A stretch of 35,810 nt of DNA from positions 1-35,810 of the forward strand of contig CAMWBA010000012.1 in the NCBI GenBank assembly GCA_947172355.1. The letters run 5' to 3'. Source of the stretch: an uncultured Bacillota bacterium (lineage in GTDB: Bacteria > Bacillota > Clostridia > Oscillospirales > Oscillospiraceae). The notes under the pieces are model-generated. The model was not told the DNA's origin. It worked only from the letters and a program-made list of their open reading frames with translations, and did not search any database. Shown here in pieces: positions 7,622 to 15,250 of the stretch. A program made the translations under genes and the position numbers. Each line of letters begins with the position of its first letter. Position 1 is the stretch's first letter.

Positions 7622-8344
7622 TTACGGAACCGGAACGATCTGCACCACCAGGCGGAACCGGGAGGTGAAGGACACCTCATACCATTGGGCCTTGTCCCAG
7701 CTCTCCACGGCGAAGCCCTCCGGATCCAGAGCGGCTTCCAGCGCCTCCGGGAAGCGGAGGACGATTCCGCTCCGGCCGGTGTCCGGGCCAAAAGCGGTCC
7801 GCCGGACCACCTGCCAGCCCTCCGGGTGATCGGTGAAAAAGGAGTCCGGAGCGGACACCTCGTGGATAAAAACGGTCATACGCTCCGCTTCTCCCGCTTC
7901 TGCCTGCTGAATGTCCGCCGCAATTTGGTTGCAGAAGGAACAGGTTCCGTTGGGCGCAAGGGCGGCCCACATCAGTATCCCAATAACCGGCAGAAGGGCC
8001 GGCAGAAGAACCAACGGGGCCGAGCGGATCTGCTTCCGAAGCTCCAGGTCCAGCTTCCGGGCCATGAGCTGGTACAGCAGAAGGGTGAGCCCCCCAAAAA
8101 GCAGTGGGGACAGGACCGCCAGCACCGAGAAGATCATGCGCCCGGTCCAATAAGCCCGCAGCAGGGCCAGGGCGGAGCGCTCCCCGACAGAACACAGCAG
8201 CAGAATGGGCGGCAGTGTCCAGCTCAAAAGCGCCAGTCCAAGCACAGCCAGCACGGCAAAGAAGGGGGCAAAGTACAGCGGAAACTGGTTTTGAGGGACC
8301 GGCGGCATGTCCCGAAAATTCGGAACTGCGTGGATTGGAGCCAT
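7622..8344 (-). CDS. Membrane protein of unknown function, paralogue 1 of the dnaB-coupled triplet
   Basis: This 240-residue protein has hydrophobic segments at about 23-50, 72-92 and 109-130 after a short Pro-rich N-terminus. A CSFC motif follows at about 135-138. The C-terminal domain (about 155-240) starts RMTVFIHEVS and ends QWYEVSFTSRFRLVVQIVPVP. It is the most diverged member, but the closing [YW]-[RE]-V-[RS]-[YF]-TS-x-[FL]-x-x-V-x-x-I-x-PV signature matches the other two. Its ATG at 8344 comes one base after the dnaB stop, and its ribosome site GGGAGGAG lies inside the last dnaB codons, so translation is probably coupled to dnaB. Function is unknown. The CxxC could bind metal or form a disulfide, and it is absent from the other two. 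Confidence 0.85.
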   Translation of the reverse strand: MAPIHAVPNFRDMPPVPQNQFPLYFAPFFAVLAVLGLALLSWTLPPILLLCSVGERSALALLRAYWTGRMIFSVLAVLSPLLFGGLTLLLYQLMARKLDLELRKQIRSAPLVLLPALLPVIGILMWAALAPNGTCSFCNQIAADIQQAEAGEAERMTVFIHEVSAPDSFFTDHPEGWQVVRRTAFGPDTGRSGIVLRFPEALEAALDPEGFAVESWDKAQWYEVSFTSRFRLVVQIVPVP

Positions 8345-8345
8345 C

Positions 8346-9701
8346 TCAGTACTCCTCCCGCCGCCGCTCCATGTCGGTGAAGGTGGTAAACTCCGGGGTC
8401 CACTGAAGCTCTACAGTTCCTATCTCGCCGTGGCGGTTCTTGGCAATGATACACTCGGCCAGATTGGGGTTTTCCGCCTCCCGGTCGTAATAGCCGTTCC
8501 GGTACAGGAAGAGTACAATATCTGCGTCCTGCTCAATGGCCCCCGATTCCCGCAGGTCAGACAGCATAGGCCGCTTGTCCTGCCGGGACTCATTGGCCCG
8601 GGACAACTGGCTCAGGCACAGGACGGGCACATTCAGCTCTTTTGCCATAATTTTGAGGGAACGGGAGATGTCCGATACAATCTGCTGCCGGTTGTCCGAG
8701 CTGCGGGTCTTCCCCCCGGCGGACTGCATCAGCTGGAGATAATCGATCACTACCAGCCCCAAATTTTCCACCCGGCGGCACTTGGCGCTGATATCGGCCA
8801 CGGTGACGCTGGAGTCGTCGTCAATCAGAATGGTGGAACGGTTGAGGGAATCGGCGGCGGCGGCGATGCTCTCCCAATCGTCGTCAGAGAGTTTTCCGGT
8901 AACCAGTTTTTTGTTGTCAATAAAGCACTCGCTGGAAATTAGCCGCAGGGCCAGCTGCTCCCGGCTCATCTCCAAAGAGAAAAAGGCCACCTTCCTGCCC
9001 GACCTTTTCCCCACCTCCAGCAGAATGTTGAGGGCCATAGAGGTCTTGCCCATGCCGGGCCGGGCGGCCAGCAGAATCAAATCCGAATTGTTCAGTCCGG
9101 AAATAGCCCGGTCCAGATCCCGCAGGCCGGTGGACAGCCCTGGAATGGAACTTTCACTGGCGGACAATTCCTCCAACCGGCTGTATACGTCAATAATAAC
9201 CTCAGAGATGGGGACCAGTCCCCGACTGGCCCGGCCCTGACGGATGGCGTAGATTCGCTGTTCCGCCGCCTCCAAAATGTCCTGGCCGGTGCCAGTGCCC
9301 CGCTGAACCATAGCCAGCAGGTCGCCGGCGGTCTCAGCCACCCGGCGCAGCAGGGTAGTATCCTGAAGGATCCCGATGTAATCCCCCACATTGGCGGCGG
9401 TGGGGGTTGCGTCCATCAGCTGGAACATGTATTCCCGAGACTGGCCCTCCACATAGAAGCCGTTCTGCCGCATATGCTCCAGCACCGTCACCGGGTCGAT
9501 GGTGAGAGAGTAGTTGAACATGGAGTAGATGGTCTCGTAAATTTCCCGATTCTGGCGCAAGTAAAAGTCCTCGGGGTGCAGTTTTTCGATCACTTCCGGC
9601 ACGCAGCGGGGGTCGATGAGCATGGAACCCAACACCGCGTGTTCCGCGTCCATATTGTGCGGCATCTGCCGCAGCAACAGTTCGTCCGTCTCTGTGGGCA
9701 A
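8346..9701 (-). CDS. dnaB: Replicative DNA helicase DnaB (DnaC in Bacillus naming)
   Basis: DnaB is the hexameric helicase that opens the replication fork. The N-terminal domain contains the canonical MPHNMDAEHAVLGSMLIDP start region. The RecA-like C-terminal domain has Walker A AARPGMGKTSMALNI, the B-type strand LGLVVIDYLQLM and the arginine-finger region LCLSQLSRANE. The end carries LFLYRNGYYD and IAKNRHGEIGTVEL as in typical members. Length (about 452) is normal. The track start, GTG at 9710, directly abuts the AGGAGG and leaves no spacer. The in-frame TTG at 9701 has an ideal 8-base spacing, so I set the start there. It follows rplI by about 60 bases and is coupled to the membrane triplet downstream. 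Confidence 0.96.
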   Translation of the reverse strand: MPTETDELLLRQMPHNMDAEHAVLGSMLIDPRCVPEVIEKLHPEDFYLRQNREIYETIYSMFNYSLTIDPVTVLEHMRQNGFYVEGQSREYMFQLMDATPTAANVGDYIGILQDTTLLRRVAETAGDLLAMVQRGTGTGQDILEAAEQRIYAIRQGRASRGLVPISEVIIDVYSRLEELSASESSIPGLSTGLRDLDRAISGLNNSDLILLAARPGMGKTSMALNILLEVGKRSGRKVAFFSLEMSREQLALRLISSECFIDNKKLVTGKLSDDDWESIAAAADSLNRSTILIDDDSSVTVADISAKCRRVENLGLVVIDYLQLMQSAGGKTRSSDNRQQIVSDISRSLKIMAKELNVPVLCLSQLSRANESRQDKRPMLSDLRESGAIEQDADIVLFLYRNGYYDREAENPNLAECIIAKNRHGEIGTVELQWTPEFTTFTDMERRREEY

Positions 9702-9762
9702 TACGGTCACCTCCTGATTAGGGATATGGTCAAATGGGCGGCAGAGGACAAGGCCGGAGCAA

Positions 9763-10209
9763 TTACCCCTCTGTCACCAGCACGTTAACTATTCCGCTGA
9801 CCTCATAGCCCAGCTTGGCCTTGATCTGATAGCTGCCACAGGACTTGATGGGCTCATCCATCACCAGCTTAGCTTTGGGGATGGTAAGGCTGTGCTGGGC
9901 GGCCAGGGCCTCTGAGACCTCCTTGCCGGTGACCGCACCGAACAGGCGCCCGCCCTCGCCGGCCTTGGCGGAAATCTTCACCATCAGGCCCTCCAGCTTC
10001 TTGGCTGTGGCCTCGGCCTCCGCCTTCTCGGCGGCCTCCTGGGCCTTGCGGGCTTTCTCCTGCTGCTTCATGGTATTCACATTCTCTGCCGTGGCGGCCA
10101 CGGCCAGCTTTCGGGGCAGGAGGAAGTTGCGGGCGTAGCCGTCAGAGACCTCCACCAGCTGGCCCTTTTTCCCTTGGCCTCTCACGTCCTGCTGTAAAAT
10201 AACCTTCAT
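9763..10209 (-). CDS. rplI: 50S ribosomal protein L9
   Basis: L9 binds 23S rRNA near the L1 stalk. The N-terminal domain MKVILQQDVRGQGKKGQLVEVSDGYARNFLLP matches the family closely in its conserved Gly and Lys positions. A long charged helix (about 45-75) leads to the C-terminal domain with GRLFGAVTGKEV. The track start three codons upstream (TTG at 10218) is less likely: the family begins at MKVIL, and the ATG at 10209 lies 10 bases after AAAGGA. The resulting 148 residues is the standard length. The order gdpP-rplI-dnaB is conserved in Bacillota. Confidence 0.96.
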   Translation of the reverse strand: MKVILQQDVRGQGKKGQLVEVSDGYARNFLLPRKLAVAATAENVNTMKQQEKARKAQEAAEKAEAEATAKKLEGLMVKISAKAGEGGRLFGAVTGKEVSEALAAQHSLTIPKAKLVMDEPIKSCGSYQIKAKLGYEVSGIVNVLVTEG

Positions 10210-10285
10210 TGAAATCAAATCCTTTCAAAAAAATATAGATGGTCGAAACATACCCAATCGAAAAAATGCTCTCCATAGCGCTCCT

Positions 10286-10417
10286 TTACGGAGCGGTCCG
10301 GATCGTACCATGCTCTTTCTTCCGGTATCTCCAGGCCTTTTGCCGGGCCTCCATATCCTTCTGCCGCCGGCACGCCGAAGCAGCCAGTGCCTTCTCCTGC
10401 GTTTTATCGGCGCTCAT
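10286..10417 (-). CDS. Possible 43-residue charged small protein between gdpP and rplI
   Basis: This ORF, too short for the track, begins MSADKTQEKALAASACRR and ends GTIRTAP. It is rich in Lys, Arg, Gln and Glu, has no membrane segment, and would be a basic helical peptide. An AAGGAG lies only about 3 bases before the ATG at 10417, which is tight. It fills most of the 244-base gap between gdpP and rplI, in the same direction. No family is recognised. It may be a real small gene or chance. Confidence 0.35.
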   Translation of the reverse strand: MSADKTQEKALAASACRRQKDMEARQKAWRYRKKEHGTIRTAP

Positions 10418-10453
10418 ACACTCCTTCCGTCTTTGAGGCTCCGGCGACACAGG

Positions 10454-12439
10454 TCACTCCTCCGCCAAATACTGGTCAATGGCCCGAGCCAGGGCCTGGG
10501 CCACTTCGTCCACCGACTGGCCGGAAATCTGACAGCCTGCGGCGGCGGCGTTCCCGCCTCCTCCCAGTTTTTCCAGCACAAGCTGAACGTTGGTATCCCC
10601 CATAGAGCGGCCCGAGATGTTCACTTGCTCCCCGTCGGGGGAGATGACAAAGGAGGCGCCGATACCGATGATATTGAGAAGCTCGTCCGCCGCCTGGGCA
10701 GCGGTAACCCGGTTCACCGGCCTGTCAGCCATAGCCACGGCAATACCGTCCCGGTAGAGTTTCGCATTTTGAATGATGGAGTATTTGGCGATGGTGCCCG
10801 CCAAATCGTTCTGGAAGAGTTTTTTCACTTCGGCGGTATCAGCGCCGGAGCGGCGCAGGAAGGCGGCGGCCTCAAAGGTACGTCCGCCGGTGCGCATGGT
10901 GAAATTCTTGGTATCCAGCACGATACCGGCCAGCAGCGCCTCGGCCTCGGCCCGGAGAAGATGGTTGGGCTCCATAATATACTGGAGCAGCTCGGTGACC
11001 AATTCAGAGGCGGAAGAGGCGTATGGCTCGTGGTAATTCAGCGCCGCCCCCTCAATATAGGTGGCCGCACGGCGGTGGTGGTCAATCACCGCCACCCGGT
11101 TGCAGGACTGAAGCACCTCCAAGGCCTGGACCTGTTCCGGGCGGTTAGTGTCCACCACCACCACCAGAGACCGGGCGTCGGCAATCAGCAGGGCCTCCTG
11201 GGCGGAGAGGAAGCAGTCGTGATACTCCGGCAGCTGAAGCAGACGGTCAATCAGTTCCTGGGAGGGGGGATTGCCCGCCTCCCGGATGATGTGGGCGGGG
11301 ATTCCGTTTTTCCGGCACAGGGCACATACTCCGGCGGCCGCACCCACCGCGTCGTTGTCAGGGGCCTTGTGGCCCATAATAAATACCTGAGAGGAGTCGG
11401 AGACCAGGGAGGACAGGGCATTGGCCATCACCCGGCTCTTCACTTTGGTGCGCTTCTCCGTCTCCTTGGACCGGCCTCCGTAGAACTCAAAGGTGAACTT
11501 GTTGCGGATCACCGCCTGGTCTCCCCCCCGGGAGAGGGCCATGTCGATGGACAGGTTGGCAAAGTCCAACAGTTCCTTATAGCTGTCCCCATCCTTTCCG
11601 ATGCCGATGGACAACGAAGCATTGATTCCGCCGAGGTTGACCACCTGGTGAACCAGATCCAGAATATCGAATTTGGTCTCAATAAATTTGGACAGATAGC
11701 GCTCCTCAAAGATAAACAGGTAGCGGTCACGCTGATAGCGGCGCAGCAGGCCGCCGGTGTGGGCCATCCAGTTCTCCAGCCGGGAGTCCAGCTCCGCCAT
11801 GATGTTGGAACGCTCGTTTTCCGTGGGATTTTTCAAAAGGTCATCATAGTTGTCCAGCAGCAGCACCGCCGCTACCGGCCGGCTGGCCTGATACTGGTCC
11901 CGGGTGAAGGACAGCTCTGTGATGTCCACCCAATAGGTGGTGGCCAAAAAACCGCCGCCCCGCCCGCTGGAGCGCACCAAATGGCCAAAGACCAAAAACC
12001 GCCGGCCACTGTAGTCCACATCGGTGGGACACTGGTTCTTTCCCTCCATCAGCCATCGGGTGTCAAAGCCGGGGATGAGGGCGGACAGTTTAGTGTCATA
12101 TAGGTGTTCCCGCTGGTCGGACAGGCGCAGGAAGCGGTCGTTGGTCCAAATAATATCGTCGCTCTCAGGCCGGAACAGCACCATCGGCAGCGGGGAATTG
12201 ACCATAGTATCTTTGGTGGCGGAGTCCACATTGCCGGTGTAGCTTTCTAAGTATTGGTTGATCTCTTTGCGGCGGCGGCGGGCCGCCTCCCGGCTGTAGA
12301 GGGCCAGACAGACCACCACCGCCAGTTCCAGCGCCGCAAGCGGCGGGGAGAACACGGCGGACAGCAGGGCAAAGACAATCAGGCAGCCAAAATACAGCCG
12401 GAAACTGGGCTGAAGCAGTTTGTTGAGTTTTCGATGCAA
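10454..12439 (-). CDS. gdpP: Cyclic-di-AMP phosphodiesterase GdpP (DHH/DHHA1 family)
   Basis: GdpP hydrolyses the second messenger c-di-AMP at the membrane and so sets potassium and osmolyte homeostasis and cell-wall stress. The 661-residue protein has two membrane helices (about 15-31 and 34-48), a PAS-like domain (about 80-175) and a degenerate GGDEF domain whose motif is SRGGDQA (about 303-309). The DHH phosphodiesterase has GHKAPDNDAVGA (356-367), DTNRP and VIDHHRR. A DHHA1 domain carries GGGGNAAAAG near the C-terminus. Degeneration of GGDEF is normal in this family. The start is TTG at 12439, 8 bases after a G-rich ribosome site. A sigma-A promoter lies 52 bases upstream. It heads the gdpP-rplI-dnaB run. 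Confidence 0.95.
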   Translation of the reverse strand: MHRKLNKLLQPSFRLYFGCLIVFALLSAVFSPPLAALELAVVVCLALYSREAARRRRKEINQYLESYTGNVDSATKDTMVNSPLPMVLFRPESDDIIWTNDRFLRLSDQREHLYDTKLSALIPGFDTRWLMEGKNQCPTDVDYSGRRFLVFGHLVRSSGRGGGFLATTYWVDITELSFTRDQYQASRPVAAVLLLDNYDDLLKNPTENERSNIMAELDSRLENWMAHTGGLLRRYQRDRYLFIFEERYLSKFIETKFDILDLVHQVVNLGGINASLSIGIGKDGDSYKELLDFANLSIDMALSRGGDQAVIRNKFTFEFYGGRSKETEKRTKVKSRVMANALSSLVSDSSQVFIMGHKAPDNDAVGAAAGVCALCRKNGIPAHIIREAGNPPSQELIDRLLQLPEYHDCFLSAQEALLIADARSLVVVVDTNRPEQVQALEVLQSCNRVAVIDHHRRAATYIEGAALNYHEPYASSASELVTELLQYIMEPNHLLRAEAEALLAGIVLDTKNFTMRTGGRTFEAAAFLRRSGADTAEVKKLFQNDLAGTIAKYSIIQNAKLYRDGIAVAMADRPVNRVTAAQAADELLNIIGIGASFVISPDGEQVNISGRSMGDTNVQLVLEKLGGGGNAAAAGCQISGQSVDEVAQALARAIDQYLAEE

Positions 12440-12490
12440 GAAAGCGGCCCCCTCTCCATAATTCTAAGCGGGAAAAAACAGAGGTATTTC

Positions 12491-12519
12491 ATTATAACAA
12501 ATTGAAACAGGAAGTACAA
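12491..12519 (-). promoter_or_regulatory. Sigma-A promoter of the gdpP operon
   Basis: The minus strand reads TTGTAC, a 17-base spacer, then TATAAT preceded by TGT (an extended -10). The predicted start near 12484 gives a 5' leader of about 45 bases to the gdpP TTG codon. It lies back to back with the ilvE promoter, 25 bases away. Confidence 0.75.
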
Positions 12520-12543
12520 GCATAAAATACTGCGCCTTGCCCC

Positions 12544-12571
12544 TTGACCGGAGAAAAAATACTGCTATAAT
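12544..12571 (+). promoter_or_regulatory. Sigma-A promoter of ilvE
   Basis: TTGACC at 12544-12549, a 16-base spacer and TATAAT at 12566-12571 preceded by TGC. The predicted transcription start near 12578 falls just before a long inverted repeat, so the transcript would begin with a hairpin. Confidence 0.8.
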
Positions 12572-12581
12572 AGAAAATAAT

Positions 12582-12649
12582 TTAAGACCCTATATCCACA
12601 GCCGCACAGCAGTCCGGCACGTTTTGCCGCTGTGAATATAGGTTCTTAA
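12582..12649 (+). promoter_or_regulatory. Long inverted repeat at the very 5' end of the ilvE transcript
   Basis: The arm at 12582-12602 (TTAAGACCCTATATCCACAG and one more base) is complementary at 19 of 21 positions to the arm at 12629-12649, with a 26-base loop. It begins about 4 bases after the predicted start site, and 27 bases separate it from the ilvE ATG. There is no T-box core (no AGGGTGG-type element) and no U-run, so it is not an obvious terminator. It may stabilise the mRNA, be a protein operator, or act as an RNA switch. Confidence 0.6.
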
Positions 12650-12676
12650 CCAAAGCTATACAGGAGGGATCCCAAA

Positions 12677-13738
12677 ATGGAAATCAAAGTTACCCCTGCG
12701 GCCACTCTGAAAGAAAAGCCCGACTCCTCTACCCTGGTGTTCGGCAAGGCTATGACCGACCATATGTTTATTGCAGACTACAACGAGGGCCAGGGCTGGC
12801 ACGACGCCCGCATTGTCCCCTATGCCCCTCTTCAAATCGACCCCGCCGCCAAAGTGCTCCACTATGGCGAGGAGATCTTTGAGGGCTTAAAGGCATACCG
12901 CACCGCTGACGGTTCCATTCAGCTCTTCCGACCCCGAGACAACATCGACCGGATGAACAAATCCGCCCAGCGGCTGTGCCTGCCCCAGATTCCCGAAGAG
13001 CTGGCCCTGGCCGGCATTACCAAGCTGGTAGAGGTGGAGCAGGACTGGGTGCCCCGGGAGAAGGACACTTCTCTGTACATCCGCCCCTTTATGATTGGCC
13101 TGGATGCCGCTCTGGGGGTCCACTCCTCCAAGCATGTGCAGTATATCGTGGTGGTCTGCCCGGTTGGAGCCTACTACCCCGAGGGGCTGAACCCCGTCAA
13201 AATCTTCGTGGAGGAGCAGGATGTCCGCGCCGTCAAGGGCGGTATGGGCATGGCCAAGACGGGCGGCAACTACGCCGCCTCCCTCCGGGCGGGCGACCTG
13301 GCCGAGAAGGCCGGCTACAGCCAGGTGCTGTGGCTGGACGGCGTACACCGCAAGTATATTGAGGAGGTCGGCTCCATGAACGTAATGTTCAAGATTGCCG
13401 GTAAGATCCTCACCCCCGATCTGAACGGCTCCGTGCTGGACGGCATCACCCGCCGCTCCTGCATCCAGCTGCTGAAAGATTGGGGGTACGAGGTGGAGGA
13501 ACGCCGCATCTCCGCCAGCGAACTCTTTGAGGCCGCCGAAAACGGCACACTGGAGGAGGCGTGGGGCACCGGCACCGCCGCGGTGGTCTCCCCCATCGGT
13601 GAGTTGGCTATGGGCAGTAAGAAAGTCACTGTCTCCAACAACCAGATCGGGGAAATCACCCAGAAGCTCTATGACGAGCTCACCGGTATCCAGTGGGGCC
13701 GGGTGGCCGACCCCCACGGCTGGATTATGAAGCTGTAA
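12677..13738 (+). CDS. ilvE: Branched-chain amino acid aminotransferase
   Basis: IlvE is a PLP enzyme of fold type IV that moves amino groups between glutamate and the 2-oxo acids of leucine, isoleucine and valine. The 353-residue length fits the longer BCAT group also found in eukaryotes. Visible family blocks are LHYGEEIFEGLKAYR (61-75), YIRPFMIG (134-141), the Schiff-base region GGMGMAKTGGNYAAS with Lys194, VLWLDGVHRKYIEEVGSMN (217-235) and EEAWGTGTAAVVSPIG near 295-310. The ATG at 12677 follows AGGAGGG by about 10 bases. It is monocistronic, with its own promoter, a leader hairpin and a terminator 16 bases after the stop. Confidence 0.96.
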   Translation: MEIKVTPAATLKEKPDSSTLVFGKAMTDHMFIADYNEGQGWHDARIVPYAPLQIDPAAKVLHYGEEIFEGLKAYRTADGSIQLFRPRDNIDRMNKSAQRLCLPQIPEELALAGITKLVEVEQDWVPREKDTSLYIRPFMIGLDAALGVHSSKHVQYIVVVCPVGAYYPEGLNPVKIFVEEQDVRAVKGGMGMAKTGGNYAASLRAGDLAEKAGYSQVLWLDGVHRKYIEEVGSMNVMFKIAGKILTPDLNGSVLDGITRRSCIQLLKDWGYEVEERRISASELFEAAENGTLEEAWGTGTAAVVSPIGELAMGSKKVTVSNNQIGEITQKLYDELTGIQWGRVADPHGWIMKL

Positions 13739-13753
13739 TCATTCCGCAGAACA

Positions 13754-13788
13754 GGCCCGGAAGCGAACGCTTCCGGGCCCCGCTTTTT
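13754..13788 (+). terminator. Rho-independent terminator of ilvE
   Basis: GGCCCGGAAGCG (13754-13765) and CGCTTCCGGGCC (13768-13779) form a perfect 12-base stem, followed by CCGCTTTTT. Confidence 0.88.
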
Positions 13789-13797
13789 GGCAGAGAG

Positions 13798-13829
13798 AAA
13801 CCGGCGCGGTCTACAGGCCGCGCCGGTTT
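13798..13829 (-). terminator. Terminator hairpin of the nfnA-nfnB operon
   Basis: AAACCGGCGCGG (13798-13809) pairs perfectly with CCGCGCCGGTTT (13818-13829). On the minus strand it lies 36 bases after the nfnB stop codon and is followed by TTTCTCTCTG. With the ilvE terminator it separates two convergent transcripts. Confidence 0.75.
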
Positions 13830-13864
13830 GAACCACCATATTTTCGGGCACGTTCAGCCGGACA

Positions 13865-15250
13865 TCACGCTTTGCTCTTGATATACGCGTCGATGGACTT
13901 GGCGGCAGACTTGCCGGCACCCATAGCCAGAATGACGGTGGCGGCTCCGGTGGCGGCATCGCCGCCGGCAAAGATATTGGGACAAGAGGTACAGCCGCCC
14001 TCGTTGGCCTGAACACATCCCTTGCGGGTCTTTTCCAGCCCGGGGGTGCCGTCGTAGCTCATGGGGTTGGGCTGGGTGCCCAGCGACATGATAACCGCAT
14101 CCACCTCCATCTTAAACTCGCTGCCCTCTTTCACCACAGGGCGGCGGCGGCCGGAGGCGTCGGGCTCGCCCAGCTCCATCTGCACACAGGTCATAGACTG
14201 AACATGGCCGGTCTCGTCCCCCTCGATGGATACGGGGTTGGTGAGCAGATCAAAGATGATGCCCTCCTCCTTAGCGTGGTGGACCTCCTCCGCCCGGGCG
14301 GGAAGCTCAGCTTCGGAACGGCGGTAGACGATATGGACCTCGGCCCCCAACCGCTTGGCACAGCGGGCAGCGTCCATCGCCACGTTGCCGCCGCCTACCA
14401 CTGCCACCTTCTTGTTGTGAAGGACCGGGGTGGGGGAATCCTCCTTATAGGCTTTCATCAGGTTGATACGGGTCAGATACTCGTTGGCGGAGTATACGCC
14501 CACCAAGGACTCACCCGGAATCTTCATAAACATGGGCAGTCCCGCACCGGAGCCGATGAAGACAGCCTCATACCCCCGCTCGAATAGCTCGGTGATGGTG
14601 AGCACCTTGCCAATGACCATGTTCAGCTGGATGTCCACCCCCATCTTCTCCAGGTTGGCCACCTCTCGCTTAACAATCGCCTTGGGGAGACGGAACTCAG
14701 GGATACCATAGCTCAGCACGCCGCCGGGGGTATGGAACGCCTCGAAAACAGAGACATCGTAGCCCATCCGGGCCAGCTCCCCAGCACAGGTCAGGCCGGC
14801 GGGGCCGGAGCCGATAACCGCCACCTTGTGACCGTTCTTGGGGGCGGTGGCCACATTAGCGATGCCGTTCTCAGCGGCCCAGTCGGCCACAAAACGCTCG
14901 ATACGGCCGATGGACACCGGTTCCCCCTTAATCCCCCGGACGCACTTGCCCTCACACTGGCTCTCCTGAGGACAGACCCGGCCGGAGATCGCAGGCAAGG
15001 CATTCGCATCAGACAGCAGCTGATAGGCGGCGGCCAAATCGCCCTCCGCCACCTTAGCTACAAATTCAGGGATGGGGATACCCACCGGGCAGCCGCTGAC
15101 ACAGGGCTTGTTCTTGCAGCTCAGGCACCGCTGCGCCTCGTTCTGTGCCTGTTCCAGCGTATAGCCCAGAGCCACCTCTTTAAAATTGGCGTTGCGTACG
15201 TTGGCCTCCTGTTCTGGCATGGGGGTCTTTTCCATCTGCATATTAGCCAT
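13865..15250 (-). CDS. nfnB: NfnB subunit, NADH-dependent ferredoxin:NADP oxidoreductase (GltD/GltA-like flavoprotein)
   Basis: NfnAB bifurcates electrons between NADPH, NAD and ferredoxin. This 461-residue subunit has an N-terminal double [4Fe-4S] domain with Cys42, Cys45, Cys50, Cys54 (CLSCKNKPCVSGCP) and a second set around CPQESQCEGKC. FAD-binding GSGPAG is at 147-152, an NADP-type Rossmann motif VAVVGGGNVAMDAAR is near 280-294, and the C-terminal end has IFAGGDAATGAATVILAMGAG. Databases often call this glutamate synthase small subunit (gltA). The directly upstream NfnA gene, overlapped by 8 bases, makes NfnB the better call. No large glutamate synthase subunit is nearby. Confidence 0.88.
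   Translation of the reverse strand: MANMQMEKTPMPEQEANVRNANFKEVALGYTLEQAQNEAQRCLSCKNKPCVSGCPVGIPIPEFVAKVAEGDLAAAYQLLSDANALPAISGRVCPQESQCEGKCVRGIKGEPVSIGRIERFVADWAAENGIANVATAPKNGHKVAVIGSGPAGLTCAGELARMGYDVSVFEAFHTPGGVLSYGIPEFRLPKAIVKREVANLEKMGVDIQLNMVIGKVLTITELFERGYEAVFIGSGAGLPMFMKIPGESLVGVYSANEYLTRINLMKAYKEDSPTPVLHNKKVAVVGGGNVAMDAARCAKRLGAEVHIVYRRSEAELPARAEEVHHAKEEGIIFDLLTNPVSIEGDETGHVQSMTCVQMELGEPDASGRRRPVVKEGSEFKMEVDAVIMSLGTQPNPMSYDGTPGLEKTRKGCVQANEGGCTSCPNIFAGGDAATGAATVILAMGAGKSAAKSIDAYIKSKA

Noticed and set aside
10310-12103. 597-codon plus-strand ORF
   Set aside because: Antisense shadow of gdpP, whose PAS and DHH motifs on the minus strand are unmistakable.
12582-12676. T-box riboswitch before ilvE
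   Set aside because: No T-box core sequence, no specifier-loop architecture and no terminator hairpin with a U-run were found.
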